Assembly (NCBI GenBank): GCA_029339195.1
Contig: JAPTJF010000094.1
Coordinates: 1-64,000, forward strand
Direction: 5' to 3'
DNA from: Micractinium sp. NFX-FRZ
Lineage: Eukaryota; Chlorophyta; Trebouxiophyceae; Chlorellales; Chlorellaceae
Length of the DNA: 64,000 bases
Within the stretch, counting starts at the first letter, position 1, and every line of letters begins with the position of its first letter. Positions 1 to 11,843 of this stretch are shown here, piece after piece. The position numbers were made by a program, and so were the translations under genes. The notes under the pieces were generated by a model. It searched no databases, had not been told where the DNA came from, and saw only the letters and a program-made list of their open reading frames with translations.

Positions 1-208
1 CGGCTGTGCGCAGCGCGTGCCAGCAACGGCAGCTGCAGCTGCTGCAGACAGCAGCTGCCCGAGACGGCGCCAGCAAGTTGCAGCACTATGTGGCAGGCGT
101 ATGCACATCCGCTTCAACTTTGCACATCCGCCAGCCACAGCCGCATGAGTCGGGCCCGCACCCTCCCCTTGCAACCTTGCCCTGCGCTGCTGCCCGCTCC
201 GCCTGCAG

Positions 209-1684
209 GAGGATGCTGTCCCCCCTTACGTGGACCCCAAGTGGGAGGCTCCGTGGGGGCCTCGCTTCGTCCGCCCCGTCAACAAGATTTTCTACTCACA
301 CTTCACCAAGGGGGAGCGCAATCATATGGCCAAGGTGTCACAGGTGGCAGGGGGCAAGGTAAGCTCCTGCCCTGCCTGCAGGGCTTGTTTTTGCCTACGG
401 CGAGCCTGTGCCTTGTAGCTTGGCCTGCCCTGGGCCTGGCTTGTAGTGTTCAAGCCATGCTTGCCCCTCTTATGTTCTCTGACCTCTGCCGTGCAATGCC
501 GTGCACCTGCATCCCCGATTGCTGCACACCATGCGCGCCTACCGACTGCTGCGCCTGCCACATCCTGCCCCTTCCTTGGCGTGCAGAATGATTTCTTGTT
601 TTACAAGCAGGGCAAGCTGGGGGGGGCGTACGAGAAGACTGCGGCAGGTAGGGCAGCTGCCCAGTGAAGCACCAGCCTTACTGCCCGTTCACTGCCAGTG
701 CCGCTTTGGGCCATTGCATCCTCCCCTTGCCGCGTCTGCGCCTGTGACGGTCGCGTTGTGCCTTCTGCTCTCTGCGCGCAGGCAAGGTGGTGCCTGTGGG
801 CGGCCTGGCGAGCGTGCATGCAGTGTCGACGTGCTGCACTGGCTCCGCCGACGGCCTGTACTGGTGGGGCCGCCTGCCAGGCGGCAACAACAAGACCGTC
901 CCTGTGCTATGCTGCAGCGAGCAGTGGCAGAAGAGCGACATGGCCAGGGACCAGGCCTGCGACCTCTTCACCTTCCTGCGCCTGGCCGGCCACAGCGCGC
1001 CTGCGCTGCAGCTGGTGGCGTGGGAGGGGGTGCGGCTGGCGCTGGGCGAGGAGGCAGCAGACAGCCTGCTGCGAGAGGACATGGTGCTGAGCCTGGGGGT
1101 GTTTGACTTCCTGGGCAAGAAGTGCCAGGAGTGGCTGACGGTGCCCAGGTGAGGGCGGCAAGGTTGGGTGCCCGCTGCTGGTTGGCTTGGGTTGTTCAGT
1201 GTCCACAGCAGGGGCCTGCCTGCCTGCCTGCCTGCCGCCCTCCCCGGCTACCCGCCTGCCTGCCTGGCTACCTGGCTGCCTGGCGGGCTACCTGCCTGCC
1301 CATTTGCTTGCCTGCTGCACTGCTTGCCTTTCAGTTGGGGCTGCAAGGAGCAGGGCCTTGCTAGGATCGTGTACGCACTTGCTGACACCGCTGCCTGTGC
1401 CCTGCCCCCCTATTCGCATGCTGCGCAGGGAGCTGACGCTGGTGCTGCCCAGCTGCGGCGTGGGCTGGGAGGGGCACGCCGCAGCTGCCGTCGCCGCCCT
1501 CAAGAGCGGCGTGAGCGCGGAGGAGGTGCTGCCTGCCGACGCCCCGGCGGCGCGCCTGCAGTGGAAGCCCCCAGGAGAGGGGCAGCCGGCGGGGGAGCTG
1601 CCATGGTGCTTGGCAGAAGGCGAGCTGGCAGACCCCCAGCTGGCTGAGCTCAGGAGGCTGACACGCCTGCTAGCCTCCCTGTGA
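209..1684 (+). CDS. Unrecognised protein, 3' part of a multi-exon gene
   Basis: Four exons join with consistent phase: 209-358, 587-647, 782-1148 and 1429-1684 (TGA at 1682-1684). They give 277 residues in the window. The 5' end is probably upstream of the window, because the first visible exon opens in phase 0 behind a TGCAG acceptor with no convincing start codon. Visible segments include NKIFYSHFTKGERNHM, NDFLFYKQGKLGG and a Trp/Cys-rich stretch with GLYWWGRLPGG, then an acidic and Leu-rich C-terminus (LAELRRLTRLLASL). I see no signal peptide, membrane segment or catalytic motif that I can name. Splice sites are canonical (GTAAGC, GTAGGG, GTGAGG donors). A TGTAA lies about 160 bases after the stop. 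The family is unknown to me; the exon structure is well supported, the function is not. Confidence 0.6.
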
Positions 1685-1841
1685 GGTCCCGTCTGTGACG
1701 GGTGCCAGTGAGGCTCGCGGCAGGCCCTCGGGCGGCTCGCACGTGGTGGCAGGCGTGCCCAGGCAGAGCGTTCGACAGCTACCTGGTCCTATGCCCTGCT
1801 TTTGTGACTGAAGTGTGTGTTTGCGTGTGTTAGGAGCACTG

Positions 1842-1846
1842 TGTAA
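1842..1846 (+). other. Poly(A) signal TGTAA for the first gene
   Basis: TGTAA is the usual green-algal polyadenylation signal. It lies about 160 bases after the stop at 1684 in T/G-rich sequence, a normal 3' UTR distance. Confidence 0.5.
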
Positions 1847-2599
1847 TAGCAGTGCTCGCCAGAATGTCAGCAATTGGGTGGACGGCAGGGGCCTGACAGA
1901 ATATAGAGGATCAAGCAAGGCATGATAGCCACGTAGTGCAGGCCATGGTGTGGTAACCTGGTACTGCGGGCGGCGCGGCGTGGCCCCCGCTGTCCTACTT
2001 TCAAACCAGGGCGGTTTCTCCCCACAGCCCTTCCGCACTTCTCACTCAGCACTCGCACGTTATTGTGCACTTGGCAAGCGGAGCCAGGCCCAAGTTTGCC
2101 CGCAATCAGCCTTTACGAGCGGTGCCCAGGGCCCCCCGGCCGCCGTGCGACGCTATTCATGGGGTTTACACGCTGTTCAAAGGTCGCACGCAGTTGAGCA
2201 ATCAAGCAGCGCTCGGTAGCTTTTAGAATGCTCAGCGCTCGCCCTTTATGATAAACCATGGCCTGCGTGTTGATCGGCCTCTAGGTGGTCGTGGAAGTGC
2301 ACACGCAAATTCCGCAGCGGCGGCGTTGCCACAGCTGGGGCCACCGCCACTGCCTGCCGCCTGCGCGCCGCTGCCTGGGCTGTGTGTCGGTGGGCTGTGC
2401 ATGTGCCTCGCGTGCTCACATGTGGCCGGCCCGTCCTCCTCGTGATTCTTTTCTCAGATTAGTAGCAGCCGGGTAACCTGTGGGCGCACATCCTGCACTG
2501 CGGCCCCAGCACGCCGTCTGCTGACTTGAGCGGGCAGCACGGGCTGTGCTGTTGCGCCTGCCAGCACTCTGCACCCCGCCGACAGTAGAATCGTACCCA
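1847..2599. other. Gene-free stretch
   Basis: GC content is lower than in the flanking genes. I see no exon bounded by good splice sites on either strand and no clear repeat. It is probably intergenic. Confidence 0.4.
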
Positions 2600-5150
2600 C
2601 TATACTCATCAAAGGTGTGTAACATTTGTGCTTCTGAGGTGTTTGATTTTTGGTGCACAGGTGGGGACCACCGGCGCTGCTTGTTGGCGCGTTTTCTCCC
2701 GTGCGCGCGCGCCGTGCGGTCGGCTCATGGAGGGCGCCTGGGCGGGCAAGTGCAAGCGTAAGATGCAGGTAGGGTTGCTTGTTCCATGCCGCACAACCTG
2801 TGTTTGCATGTGTTTGCTTCTGGACCGCCTCAAACGGCAATACGCACTTGCTGCTGTGCATTCCTCTCTCATGCTTGGCACACGGCACCGCTGCAGCAGC
2901 TGTGCCGCGTTTCCGCCAGGATGGTCTTTGGGGGCAGAGCCCTGCGAAGGCGGGCACGGCGTTCTGGGGAGGGGGGCACGTGGCGCCCCCACCCCTCCCA
3001 AGCAAGCTGACCAACTACAGCCCCACACCTTCCTTCCCTGCCCTCTGAAGGTGCTCCGCACAGGCGGCAGCTGAGCCAGCACCCACATGCGCTCCTTCTG
3101 GGCAGCGTACCGCAGGCCGCACATGATCTATTTCACAAGAATAGCAACGCCTGTTCCAGCCTCGGCCTGGCAGCGTCAGTGGCAGCTGCACCGCTTCTTT
3201 GCACCCTCGGCTTGCTTTTGCCCAGCCTGCAGCGTCATCGTGCTCCCCGCCTCTCTGTACCTCCTAGCGGCTGCCTCCCCTTGTCCACGACGGGGCTGTC
3301 AATTTCAACCTGCTGCTGTCAGTGCGGCACGCTTACATGAGCGCCTCGCCCTCCGTCACCCGAGACGGCTCCCCCCCGTTAAGCAGGGCTACCACTGCAG
3401 GTGGGGTGCGCCTGGAGCGTGGGCAGACGCCGCGCGCTTCTGGTTGCCGCCCCCCCGGTGGGTAGACCCACATGTGCGCGCCAGCATGTGCGTCTGTGGT
3501 CCCAGCACCCACAAACCACGATGCCGCCCCCTGTCCTGCCCCTTGCAGGGAGAGCGCCTGCTGGGCGCCTTGCCCTCGATCAAACCTGTGAGCCACCCCT
3601 GGAAAGCTGTGGATCGCCACGCTAGCCGTGCTCCGCTGCATTGCGTTTGCCCTGCTGCCGCTGCTGCTGTGTTGTGGTAGCCCAAGTGCCAGTGTAGCCC
3701 GGCAGCACTCACCAGTGTCTTCGGTCATCCGACCCTGTTTTGCCCGTCCTGCCTGCGTGCCTGCCTGCCTGCCTCCTGCTTCCCGCCCCGTCTTGCAGCG
3801 ATGGCTCACCTGATGCAACAGGAGAGCGACAGCAGGGACATGCCCCTGCAATGTTGTGGCCCAATGTTTCAAGCAAGTGAGGAATGCCCAGCTGGCGGCC
3901 TCATTGCCGCCGCCGCTGCTGCTGCTGCTATTCTTGCAAAACTCAACAAAATTACTATTCCTGCCCAAGTCATCTCTGCACCTTCAAGGCTGCATGGCTT
4001 GGTGGTTGCCCACGTGATGACTGGCCACCTGCCAGCTTGCCTGCCTGCTGCTCACGCGCCTCTCTACTTATATGCCTGCCGTGCCCGCCTGCCACCTCCC
4101 CCGCCAGCCTCCCCCCGCCTGCCCTTTGCACCAGAATTGCTCACCTGCCTTCCTCACCCTCCCAGGCTTCTTCTCCAGGCACCCCGCCTTCCCAGCAGCC
4201 ATATTGTGCTGCAGGTGGACTGGCCCCAGGCATGGCATGGCGCCTGGCGTGGGTGAGGGGGCATGCAGGTGAATACCCACTCCAGGGCAGCTGGTTGTAT
4301 CAAAGGGGAGTCCCACCCTGCTGAGCTTTGACTCTGGGGGAAAGGAGGTTGATTTGAGCATGCAGCCGTGCGTGTGCCCCGCCTTGTCCCCTCGGACCTT
4401 AGCTGTGCCATCCTGCCTGGGGCGGGACGTCGTGTCGCCGCTGCGTAGCTGCTCATTAACCTACCCACTTCTGCCCTCTATCAGCCTTGCCCGTGCAGAA
4501 CGATGAGACGCTGTGACGCGGCGCTGTGCTTGACAGCATGGCGAGCCAAGTCAGTACACATGTGGCACCCGTGCCTCGCCTGCCGGCCACAGTCTGCACC
4601 ACGAGTTGAGTGTGCAGCAAGTGGCGAGGTGCCAGCTCAAATCCAGCAGGAACGCGCAGTCAAGGTGCGGTGTTGAGAGGGGTGTGTGAGGTTGCCTGGG
4701 CAGAAAGGGGGCACTGTGGGCTTGGGGGCGGCATGAGTATGGAGTGTGGGTGCAGAGGCATGCTGCTGTGGTGCGGCTGGGGGCTGGGGTTCGGTCCCCT
4801 TATGCAGGTGCAGTGCCGGATGATACCAAGGGTTAAACGGGTCCCGTCAGCGCATCATGGGCTCTCTGCCGCGCGCTGCGCCTGCACTCATCTTCCCGCC
4901 ACCCCTGCTGCCCCGGCCTCCCTACTGCCCCGCCCCATCCGCTGCAGGCGACTGTGAGCAGGGACGCAGGCGCTTTGGTGCCTCACCTTGCGCAAGCAGG
5001 TCACACTCTATGACCAGGTGGGGAGTGCGCTGCAGCATGTGCATCGTTTTGGGCTCTTTGCGTGTCGCTATACGCTGATGCGCTTTGTGCAGCATCGTTG
5101 TGTTGGTGGTCAGCGGCACCAAGTGAGGTGGGGGTGGGGCAGGGGCAGGG
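2600..5150 (+). other. Scattered exon-like fragments, possible degenerate gene
   Basis: Several short stretches read like protein and end at good donors, but I could not join them in phase. The best is about 3281-3400, containing VNFNLLLSVRHAYMSASPSV and ending at CTGCAG before GTGGGG. Another is about 4970-5019, containing LRKQVTLYDQ and ending before GTGGGG. Possible acceptors (TTGCAG, GCTGCAG) occur at about 3548, 3798 and 4947. There is no start codon in good context and no single open frame. It may be a real gene with short exons that I cannot resolve, or a decayed one. No family is recognised. Confidence 0.25.
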
Positions 5151-5316
5151 GCACTTAGCGGGGTGCGGGAATTACAAGGGAAGCGCGCAGTGACATCTTA
5201 GCGGTGCCCAGCTGTAATCAGGGCAGCATGCTACCTCCGCTTCTGCTGTCGTGCATTCGCCACAGGCCACAGTTGCCTGCTCACGCCCCTGCCGTCCTGC
5301 GTAATACCCTGGTTAT

Positions 5317-5393
5317 CCTTCCTTCCTTCCTTCCTTCCTTCCTTCCTTCCTTCCTTCCTTCCTTCCTTCCTTCCTTCCTTCCTTCCTTCCTTC
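5317..5393. repeat. CCTT microsatellite
   Basis: An almost perfect tetranucleotide array of CCTT, about 19 units, followed by TTCTTGTCTTGTC. It gives a strongly pyrimidine-biased plus strand. Confidence 0.95.
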
Positions 5394-5477
5394 TTGTCTT
5401 GTCATGTGCCCTCCCCACCACTTGCCCCTTGCTGCCTCTGCCCGCAGGTTCATGCCAGTGCGGTGCTGCAGTGGGGA

Positions 5478-5582
5478 GTGCGCCAGTGCCCTCCCAACCC
5501 TACCCCCTGTCATGATTCTCTCGAGCTGGGCAACAGGCGCAGCCCGATTGCAACCACCCTGGGGCACCCTGCCTCTGACTGC
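5478..5582 (+). repeat. Dispersed repeat, copy 1
   Basis: The segment starting GTGCGCCAGTGCCCT and ending near GAGCTGGGCAACAG (5478-5536) aligns without gaps to 10762-10820, at roughly 83 % by eye. Similarity resumes around a shared CACCCTGC motif up to about 5582. The element type is unknown. It may be a fragment of a short interspersed element or of an old duplicated exon. Confidence 0.6.
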
Positions 5583-5699
5583 CGCTGCCCGGAGAGGCGG
5601 CTGCCCGTGGGGCCCTGCTGCGCAGCGGTCAAGTGCATGGGGGCATTCGTCCGAGCCCTTGCCCCGTTTCGCATCCACAGATCCCTTCAAATTCTGTAG

Positions 5700-6945
5700 G
5701 CCACCCGCCTGGCAGTGCAGGCCTGAGCTGCATCCTGATCCCACTCCAGTCCCCTCGCTTGCCCAACTGTTGATCTGACGTGTTCTCGGTGTGATGCGAC
5801 GTGACTGTAATCGACTTAAACACGTAAACACAGTTCAAGTGAACTTGGCTGCACTGCTGGGCAGGTCAGCTTGCCGAGTCAATCGGGACAGGCAGCCGCA
5901 GCAGCAGGTAATCAGGCAAAGTGTGGTGGCCCTGATATGGTGGGAGTGGCCATCCTCGAAAAGCAGGGCGATGGGTGCTGACACAGGCAGGTGATGCTTG
6001 GGAGAGCAGCAGCTCAGACACTTCAGCAGCACAAGGGAAGAAGGCGACCGGAGGGGCCGCACGCGCTTGCAGGGCAGAACATGAAGCAGGGGGGCGGGTG
6101 GTGGGCGGAGGGTGGGGACGAAACGGGGTTGGTGGCTTGCAGTGTGCCAATGGAGGGAGGGTGGGGGGGGTGAGGGGCGGCCCAAAAGGCAGGGCGCAGG
6201 CTGCGTTTGTGGCAGCGAGGCTGGCGAAACGGAGGCAGGGTGGGCTAGTGGGCGCAAAAGGGTGGTGCCAGCGGGAGCGGTGATGACCGGCTTGATCGCA
6301 GAGGTCACCGAGTTGGGTAAGGAGGGGGGGGGGGGTACAGACTCGAGTACAGCAGGGACACGCTAGAAGGAATGGCGCTCAGCGGGGATGTGGTGTACAG
6401 CGGAAGGTGAGATGTGGTGTGCAGTACAGGGGACTGTAGAATGGGCGGCAGGCAAGTTTGTAGCAGCAGCGCTCGGGCAGGGTTGCTTTGGAGGACACAA
6501 GGACACGCAGAGAGCCAACAGCAAAGAGCGTTGGCGGAATTGAGAGGTGGGGGAGGAGGCACAAGAAGGGTGCGCGAGGTGGGTGCACAGGGAAGCCTTT
6601 GCCAGTGCGCGCTATAATGAATGAATAATGAAGGGAGCAAGGTCAGTACGAATACAGCACGAAGCGTTTGCAGGGAAGATTTGCAGCGGGTGGGCGAATG
6701 AAGGGAGCAGAGGCAGGGAGGGGGGCTTAAGCTATAGCAGGATGTGGAGGTCACTGCCATGTGCACAGCAGGCAGGCAGGAGAGGACGAGGAGGGGAGGG
6801 GGGCACAAGAGGTAGGTGATGTTGCACACGTGGGTACAGGGGGCAGGCGCAGCATCAGCGCTGCTGCGGGGCGCTCATAGTCAGGGGGGCCAACGCTGGA
6901 TGGCAGCGTGTGCGCACCACAATGAGGGCCAGCAGGGGGGTGGCT
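5700..6945. other. Gene-free stretch, purine-rich plus strand
   Basis: From about 6040 to 6830 the plus strand is markedly A/G-rich with many GGAGG and GGGGGG runs. No supported exon is seen. Part of it is presumably the 3' UTR of the F-box-like gene, which ends at 6946 on the minus strand, but no TGTAA was found for that gene. Confidence 0.4.
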
Positions 6946-8944
6946 CTAGGGCACAAGCTGCCCCGCCGAGGGGATGCCCTCGCAGGTGTTGAGCTCGTTG
7001 AAGAAGGCGGGCTCCTCCATGTGGAACCAGGCATCCCCCAGACGCCTCAGCAGCAGCTCGGGGCGGCGCTGGCGCAGCTCCGACAGCGGCCCCGCCATGG
7101 CTTCTGTGCTGCGCCGCTCGTCATAAGACCAGGAATTGGACCCCTCCAGGGTTGCGTGAGCAAAGCACCGCAGCGGCGGGTGGGTGCTCAGGAAGTGCCA
7201 GAAGGCCTGCCACCTGGCGGGGCTGCCGCCGGCGCTGGGCGTGCCCGCGGAGAACAGGTACTCCAGCTGGCGCGCCGCCTGCAGCTGCCCCACCCCTGCC
7301 TCCAGGTAGGGCCAGGGCAGACCCAGCCAGCGGAGGGACTTGAGCCACTTGAGGGGGCGCAGCCAGGAGCCGCGCGGCAGGGAGAGGTCTGCGCCTGCGC
7401 TGGTGGCGCCACCACAGATGAGCAGCCGCTGCAGGCACGGCAGGTGGGCAATGCTGGCGGGCACGCATGGCAGCGGCACGTCTGGGCCGGGCACCGGCTT
7501 GGTGTTGATGCACAGCGCCGTCAGGCCGCGCAGCTGGGACAGGACCGCCTCCAGCGTGGCGTGGGGCCGGTGGCTGGCGTGCAGGACCAGCTTGTCCAGC
7601 TGCGTGACTGCCGACAGGCTGGGGGGCAGCGGGTGCACGCCGTAGAGCTGCAGCTGGCGCAGCGCCGGCAGGGGGGCCAGGATGGCAAAGCTGTCCGCCT
7701 CGTGGTTGTGGGCGTTGGAGGCCTCGAAGCTCTGCAGGGCAGTGAGGCCCGACAGCTGCAGGCACGGGGAGCGGGACGGCAAGCAGCGCTAGCGGGTGTG
7801 AGAAAGCTCGAGGGGTGGGAGTCGCCGTGGGGCAGTACAGGGGTAACGGGGGCACGCTGACTCCGGGCCCACTGACCTGCTGGCTCCCGACTTCCTGTCG
7901 GCTTCCCTTGGCCGCGCCATGCTTGCACCTGCCTCCAGCTGCCCGCCCGCTGCCATCGGCTGGCCCTTGGAAGCACCCTGCGCCGGCCCTTGGCTGCCTA
8001 CCGCCCGCCATCCCTACTCCCCCGCTGCCCTCAGCACTGCCAGCTGCCCTCCACTGCTCCCTGATCCTGCACCGTGCTGCGCCCCTCACCTGTTGCGGCA
8101 GGCGCACACTCAGCGGGTCGATCCAGGCCAGCTGGGTGAGGCTTGGGGGCAGGCGCGCGCCCTTTGCCACCTCCACCGGCACCCCCTCGAAAGTGGCGTT
8201 CTTCAGCGCCGTTCTTCAGCGCTGGCTGATGCCCGACGGCACCAGCAGAGGGGCTGACGTGGACAGGCTCAGCAGGCTCAGCTGGCTCAGCGGCGGCAGC
8301 CAGTCCATGCTGGGCAGCTGGGGGTCGTAGCTCACACCATGCTCCCGCAGAAATTTGGCCGGGGCACAGGCGTGCAGGCACGCCACCTGTGCCGCTGCCA
8401 GCTCGGCACCCCCGCCCATAGTGCACAGGACGACGGTGCGTACTTGCGGAGGGCGGGCATCCAGGAAGGCCAGCACCGAGTTGGCCGCCTTCAGGGATGA
8501 GGCGGGGCAGGTGTGCGACAGAATGACGGCGGGCAGCAGCTGCGGTGACAGGCAGGCCTCGTGGAAGCGCCAGCTGACAAGCGCGACGTTCTTCATCCTG
8601 AAACAAGGACGAGGAGGGCAAAGATATGGGTATCAGGAAAAGGGTGCAGGCCAAAGACTGGATGGTGAATGGACAGTGGCCCGTGCCGATTGTGCAGTGG
8701 CTCAGCGGCAGGCGTGCGTGGCCGCCGGCGGGAGCGGGACAGCTGTCCGCTGCTGCACCAAGCGACAAAAGAGAGGGGCTCGATGGAGCGGCCCACGCGC
8801 TCGAGTGGCCTACCTCTCCCTCAAGTCAAGCGGGGCCAGGCAGAGCGCCAGAACGTCCACGGGCAGGTCGCCGATGGAGAGGCCCCCAGCTGCTGGGGCG
8901 CCTGTGGCAGCGCCAGGCTCAGCAATGTGTGCAGGGGCGGCCAT
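6946..8944 (-). CDS. F-box-like leucine-rich protein, interrupted by an in-frame TGA
   Basis: Three exons join in phase: 8944-8814, 8597-8090 and 7755-6946 (482 codons). The start is the first ATG before an Ala/Pro-rich leader. Exon 1 carries an F-box-like core (IGDLPVDVLALCLAPLDLRE) that continues over the splice into VALVSWRFHEA, the order expected for an F-box helix bundle. The remainder is Leu-rich with spaced motifs such as LPPLSQLSLLSLS, LSQLRGLTALCINT and LAPLPALRQLQLYG, consistent with irregular leucine-rich repeats. F-box/LRR proteins usually recruit substrates to SCF ubiquitin ligases; the partner here is unknown. A TGA at 8218-8216, about codon 171, lies inside a 13-bp tandem duplication and breaks the frame, although the same frame continues sensibly afterwards. 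It could be a sequence error or a pseudogene. Confidence 0.7.
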
Positions 8945-9374
8945 GATGTCGTGCAGGCAGGATAAAGCCCCAGGAGCACCGCCGGGGGCCTTTGACCCTT
9001 GCGCTGTGTGCGCTAGGGCGGGAGGGTGCTGCCGCCGCCGCGGTGCGCAAGCTCACATTACGCCCCGCATGCATCCTCGGTTGCAGTGAGGTTCCTCAGA
9101 CTGTAAAGCTACATTCATGATGCGTTCCTGCTTGCTGAACCACGCCCAAACCACAGGCGGCTGGCCTCGGGGGCGCAAGCTTTGGCCCTGCAAGCACAGC
9201 AAGAGTCTACGGGCTGGGATATATGAGGCTGCCTGTTTAGCAGATGGTGTTGTTTGCCAGACGAACACTTTGATGTTAACTGTGCTGCAGAACATGTGCG
9301 CTTTGTCCGGCGCCCTACGCCGGCGCACTGCCGCACAGAAGCACACCCGCAGGCTCGGTGGGTGCTGGACCCGC

Positions 9375-9398
9375 ACCCAATCCAGCGATGGATTGGGT
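9375..9398. repeat. Perfect 10-bp inverted repeat with GCGA loop
   Basis: ACCCAATCCA, then GCGA, then TGGATTGGGT. On the plus strand the loop fits the GNRA tetraloop pattern. There is no attached coding feature. Confidence 0.8.
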
Positions 9399-10761
9399 CA
9401 CCATGGGGTTTGTATCGCCGCTTTGGATCACGTGGAGCTTCTGCATATTACCCGCAGGGCGCTGAGGGTGCAGGCGGAGCTGCTCGCTGGCGTTGGCACT
9501 GCCAGCCAGGCGGGCGCCTGACGGCCCGCCCAGTTTTCCGCCTGGCGCCTACCGGCCTATTAACCGCGCTGCTCGCGAATGAAACTTGCTCGACGTATCA
9601 GGCATCAGCAATGGCGGTGCCGGGGCCTCTTGCCCGACTTCGCTCAGTTTTTGCTGGCGCGTTTGGGGCCGTAGTGATCATTCCCTCAGGTGCTGGTCCC
9701 CATGGAAGGTGTCTGGGTCGTGCGCTTACGCATGGGTCCTGCGCTTATGCGTCTCTTGTGTCCCCCGACGCTCCGCCCTGCCGCCCTCCCGCCTGGACTC
9801 GCTGCCCTGCTGGCGCGCTGCTGTTGCGCAGGCATCTTCACTCGCCTGCTGCTGTTAGGACAGCTCGTGACCTTTCGCAACGTCCACTTCCAAGGTCAGC
9901 AGAAAGCCTCTGCCGCGGTAGCCGCAGCCGGCGGTATTCCTGGTGCAGTGCCAGCGTTGCACCCTGTAGCAGCGTAAGGCAAGAGAAGGCAGCTGATGCG
10001 CTGGCCTTCCTTGCCTCAAGCTGGTTTGACCTCTAGCAGAATTCAGTGCTGCCCGGGCCGCACAAGTCCTGCAGCATCAGCAGCGGCACCAGCACCAGCG
10101 GCGTAGTGCGAGATGCGGCGTCTCCAGCCCTCAAAGCGTGCCTTTGCCCCCGAGCGCCCCACCCCAGACAGGCAGTGGTCTGGTGACGCGGCGATACTGC
10201 AGCGCAGCGCACGGGTAGGAGAACGAGCCGGTGGAGGCAGGGCCACTCGGTGCCTGGCTGCAGGGGCCGGGGAGCGCTGAAGCCTGCAGTTGGTGCGTCA
10301 GGAGCGGGCGAGCCAGATGTAGGCAGGCCGAGCGAAATGCCAATGCGGCATCCAAGGCAGCAGTCGCTGAGCAGCCAGCAGGACAGCCTGCACCGGGCTG
10401 GTCCACTGGGTTCAGCACCGCCCTGACCCCCACCCGCTCTTCCTTTTGCCCCCAGGGGTGTGCACCGACGGCTGCGGTCGACACCCAACACGTGCACCGC
10501 TGCAGCAGGTGTCGTTGGTTCCCGGGCTGTGAGTCTGGTGGGGGCGTGGCTGCCTGTGCCACAAGCTGGGGGTGTGCATGTGCACCCTGGTGGGTTGGCA
10601 AATTGCCTGCCTTGTTGCCTTCACCCGCCTGCCCAACTGATGTGGCTTCAGCACTGTTCCCCCCCGTGCCACTGCAAGGCAGTGCAGTGCCGTGCAGCGG
10701 GGCGTGCGCGCTTGCTTGCTCTGGAGGGCATACAAGCCCGGCTGCCAGCCCTTGTCGGCCG

Positions 10762-10849
10762 GTGCGCCAGTGCCCTAATAACCCTGCTCCTTGTCATAAT
10801 TTTCCCGAGCTGGGCAGCAGTTGGGACACCCTGCATCTGTCTGCCAAAT
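10762..10849 (+). repeat. Dispersed repeat, copy 2
   Basis: Matches the copy at 5478-5582 over 59 gap-free bases starting GTGCGCCAGTGCCCT. It then lacks about 20 bases relative to copy 1 before the shared CACCCTGC and CTGCC motifs. Confidence 0.6.
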
Positions 10850-10909
10850 GGCGCGCAGCAGGCGGCAGCAGCAGCGGATGCAGGGTAGAAGAAGATGGGT
10901 CAGCACAGT

Positions 10910-10940
<31 letters not shown>
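10910..10940. repeat. CAG trinucleotide array
   Basis: About ten uninterrupted CAG units. They lie outside any supported gene. Confidence 0.9.
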
Positions 10941-11843
10941 TAAGATGGCTGTGTGAGGCGGAGGTGCCGCTGACTTCTCTTTGCTCCGCGCCGGTGCACC
11001 GTGCCCCCAGTGCCTGCGATTTGCACTCCTGGCTGTCCTGCAGGCTCCGAGCTGCCCGCATGTCAACTGGCGACACGCGTGCCGCCTCCGCCTGGTTGGA
11101 CAGCCTGAGCAGGCCAGCTGCTGCCAAGCCCATCTGCAGCTCTGTGCGCCCGTCTTTATTGGACGTCCTCATCTGCTGCTGCCCTGCGCCGCTCCGCCTG
11201 CTGACCGTGGCTCCACCTCCAGGTGTTGTGCAGTGGCAAAGGCGGCAGGCGGGTGCAGGCGAGGCCACAGCACTGGTGGATGGTGGCGCAGTAGATGGCT
11301 TTTCGGATCTCGATGCTGCTGCCCGCCGCGGTGCTCCATGCTCTCGCCGGTCCTTGGTTGCTGCAGCCAATGCACCCAAGGCACCCACGCAGGTAGCTTG
11401 GGTAAATCGGCACCAGCGGCGGCGGCAGGTGCTGCAGCGTTCAGGAGCGCCCATCAACGTATCCCCGGGTGCTGCATGTGTGATCTTTCTCACATCATTA
11501 TGAAACATTTCACTATGTCGCACCGTGAAGAACACGATAAATTCGTTGCAAATGCAGTATCCAGCCGCACCAAGCTGCTACACATGAACTCATTGCAGCA
11601 TCCAGCCCGGCATTGGCCACCGGTCTCAAGAGGAGCCTTCCGCTTATCCCCCTCTCTGTCATTTTGAATGTGTCAAACATTGTGCCATGACGTGTACATG
11701 ATTGTGCTTGAAGCAATTCAGCAGAGCGGATGGTCGTTGAACGCAGGAAAGGGCGAGAAAGGGCAGAGCTGAGAGTGAAGACAAGCCATGCATAAAATGG
11801 CGGTTGTTTATAGAGACAGTGCAGCCTGCCCGACCATGCCTGA

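Larger units (their letters stand above)
8945..11843. other. Gene-poor interval with repeats
   Basis: It contains a perfect hairpin (9375-9398), a dispersed repeat copy (10762-10849) and a CAG array (10910-10940). A coding-like patch around 9690-9980 on plus (VLVPMEGVWVVRLRMG, later AVAAAGGIPGAVPAL) sits behind a possible CTCAG acceptor. It ends in TAA and cannot be joined to other exons. The AAAGGIP motif resembles the ARM repeats at 42-50 kb, but one motif is not enough for a call. Confidence 0.4.

Noticed and set aside
5317..5393. CCTT array as a CRISPR-like or telomeric repeat
   Set aside because: It is an uninterrupted tetranucleotide microsatellite without spacers or telomeric unit sequence.
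8216..8218. TGA read as selenocysteine in the F-box-like gene
   Set aside because: An F-box/LRR protein has no known selenocysteine role, and the site lies in a small tandem duplication, so an indel explanation is simpler.
9254..10036. Long plus-strand open frame with an Arg/Pro/Ala-rich product
   Set aside because: Composition is typical of random open frames in GC-rich DNA, with no start context, splice support or recognisable domain.
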